From the NCBI GenBank assembly GCA_964030785.1, contig OZ034970.1, forward strand, positions 23,126,935-23,190,934: a DNA stretch of 64,000 bases, in the 5' to 3' direction. Positions 63,246-64,000 of the stretch are shown in pieces. The notes below the pieces were generated by a model that was not told the origin of the DNA, made no database searches, and saw only the letters and a list, made by a program, of their open reading frames with translations. How positions within the stretch are numbered: the first letter of the stretch is position 1; each line of letters starts with the position of its first letter. The stretch comes from Siderastrea siderea (taxonomy: Eukaryota > Cnidaria > Anthozoa > Scleractinia > Rhizangiidae). A program made the translations under genes and the position numbers.

Positions 63246-63938
63246 TTAACAGAAAGAAACGCTGGCCATTCGCGGCGCAGCGGAAAGTAAAACGTTTTGA
63301 GGTGTTCTAATATACAGTTGATAGCAGTCTGAAGACCATCTACCAAGAACTTTAATTAACCAATCTGGCAAGCCGGCAGCAGCTGCTGTAGAGGCCGCGC
63401 CGATCCGAAAACTGTGCCCCTTAAGGGATTTGTAAGGGAGACCGGCGTAACGGGCTGCGTCCCGAAGAAGGTTAACGACCGCTGACCTAGTAAGGTAGCG
63501 GCCTGACTGAAAAGCAAATAGTGGACTCTGAGGGCGCGCAGATAGAAAATAGGAACGCATGGCGGACACCGCGCACACCGGTGATGGTGAGCATGCAAGT
63601 AAAAGCCGGTGACCTTCCCGAAAATTGTCGGTCTTGGAGGACTTAAGAAGAATAGACATCCGCTGCGGGCTGGCCAGAGAGGGGGAGAATGACACACAGT
63701 CGGCTGATAGGTCAAATAAAGGGCGAAACTTAGATACCCCCGGACAGGTAAACTCGCTACAACGAAGGAAACAAAAGAATGCAAGTGTAAAAGCTGCCCA
63801 AATCATAGAAAAATCCCGTTCCCCTAACCAAGAACGCAAAATGGGACGTATAGCGAGTAGAACCCCCGGGGTAACCGGCTGGCGGAGGATACGGGAGCGG
63901 CCCTGGAAGCGAAGGATACCCCTAAGAACTTTTTTCAA
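63246..63938 (-). CDS. DIRS-group tyrosine recombinase, C-terminal 230 residues
   Basis: The frame has TPGVLLAIRPILRSWLGERD, FLRCSEF (first catalytic Arg), SSKTDNFREGH, then LKGHSFRIGAASTAAAAG (His-x-x-Arg) and LGRWSSDCYQLYIRTP (nucleophilic Tyr). This is the recombinase of DIRS-type retrotransposons, which integrate circular cDNA instead of using an integrase. The ATG at 63938 is internal to the family. Upstream sequence to the window edge codes FTFPAGMATPSREN and then stops, so the N-terminal domain appears shortened or broken. The reverse transcriptase would lie beyond the window. Confidence 0.8.
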   Translation of the reverse strand: MKKVLRGILRFQGRSRILRQPVTPGVLLAIRPILRSWLGERDFSMIWAAFTLAFFCFLRCSEFTCPGVSKFRPLFDLSADCVSFSPSLASPQRMSILLKSSKTDNFREGHRLLLACSPSPVCAVSAMRSYFLSARPQSPLFAFQSGRYLTRSAVVNLLRDAARYAGLPYKSLKGHSFRIGAASTAAAAGLPDWLIKVLGRWSSDCYQLYIRTPQNVLLSAAPRMASVSFC

Positions 63939-64000
63939 TAATAATTTTCCCTGGAGGGGGTCGCCATACCCGCAGGAAATGTGAAGATTCCGTACCGCCG

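Overview
This is eukaryotic nuclear DNA, most likely from an anthozoan cnidarian such as a stony coral. That is an inference from gene style, not a database match. The supports are AT-rich non-coding DNA with microsatellites, candidate GT/AG-spliced genes, relics of an NB-ARC plus TPR gene of the type abundant in corals, and a dense mix of transposons common in anthozoan genomes: Penelope-like, CR1/L2-like, RTE-like, DIRS-like, Crypton-type, Maverick/Polinton-type and many small inverted-repeat elements. There is no bacterial gene organisation, rRNA or CRISPR array.

Layout. 0-5 kb: a small ankyrin-repeat gene on the minus strand (coding exons 2238-2209 and 808-398) and a tRNA-like SINE. 5-10 kb: a candidate first coding exon and three small DNA transposons with readable target duplications (TAA, TTAA, TA). 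10-16 kb: a decayed NB-ARC/TPR gene. 16-22 kb: two tyrosine-recombinase genes (one broken, one nearly intact) flanking a decayed LINE and an unknown broken ORF. 22.6-27.2 kb: a virus-like (Maverick/Polinton or adintovirus-like) block with virion-type proteins, a packaging ATPase and a collagen-like fibre protein.

26.7-43.3 kb: a 4.62-kb segment present three times in tandem. Each unit carries the end of the fibre gene, a minus-strand Penelope GIY-YIG endonuclease fragment bracketed by hammerhead-ribozyme-like motifs, and the front of a plus-strand Penelope reverse transcriptase interrupted by two smaller elements. Only unit 1 contains a 2.7-kb CR1/L2-like LINE with a long open ORF. The Penelope ORF continues past unit 3, is interrupted by an RTE-like LINE tail, and ends with its own GIY-YIG domain near 44.72 kb.

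44.7-48.1 kb: a tandem duplication, an inverted-repeat element holding a Crypton-type first exon, a 151-bp MITE and an inverted fourth copy of the Penelope endonuclease fragment. 48.4-57.8 kb: repeated leader-like monomers, into one of which a 4.86-kb element with 1.6-kb terminal inverted repeats has inserted at TTAA. The neighbouring monomer preserves the empty site. Downstream is an ORF joining a 2A-like motif to a papain-fold-like peptidase domain. 58.6-60.9 kb: Polinton-type integrase and protein-primed DNA polymerase remnants. 61.9-64 kb: the 3' part of a DIRS-group element with a tyrosine recombinase and two 427-bp direct repeats in a split-repeat layout.

Most coding content is mobile, and most of it is broken. 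The open reading frames worth treating as potentially functional are the ankyrin gene, the DUF3504-like recombinase at 20.8-22.1 kb, the LINE ORF at 31.2-33.8 kb, the 2A/peptidase ORF at 57 kb and the DIRS recombinase at the right edge.
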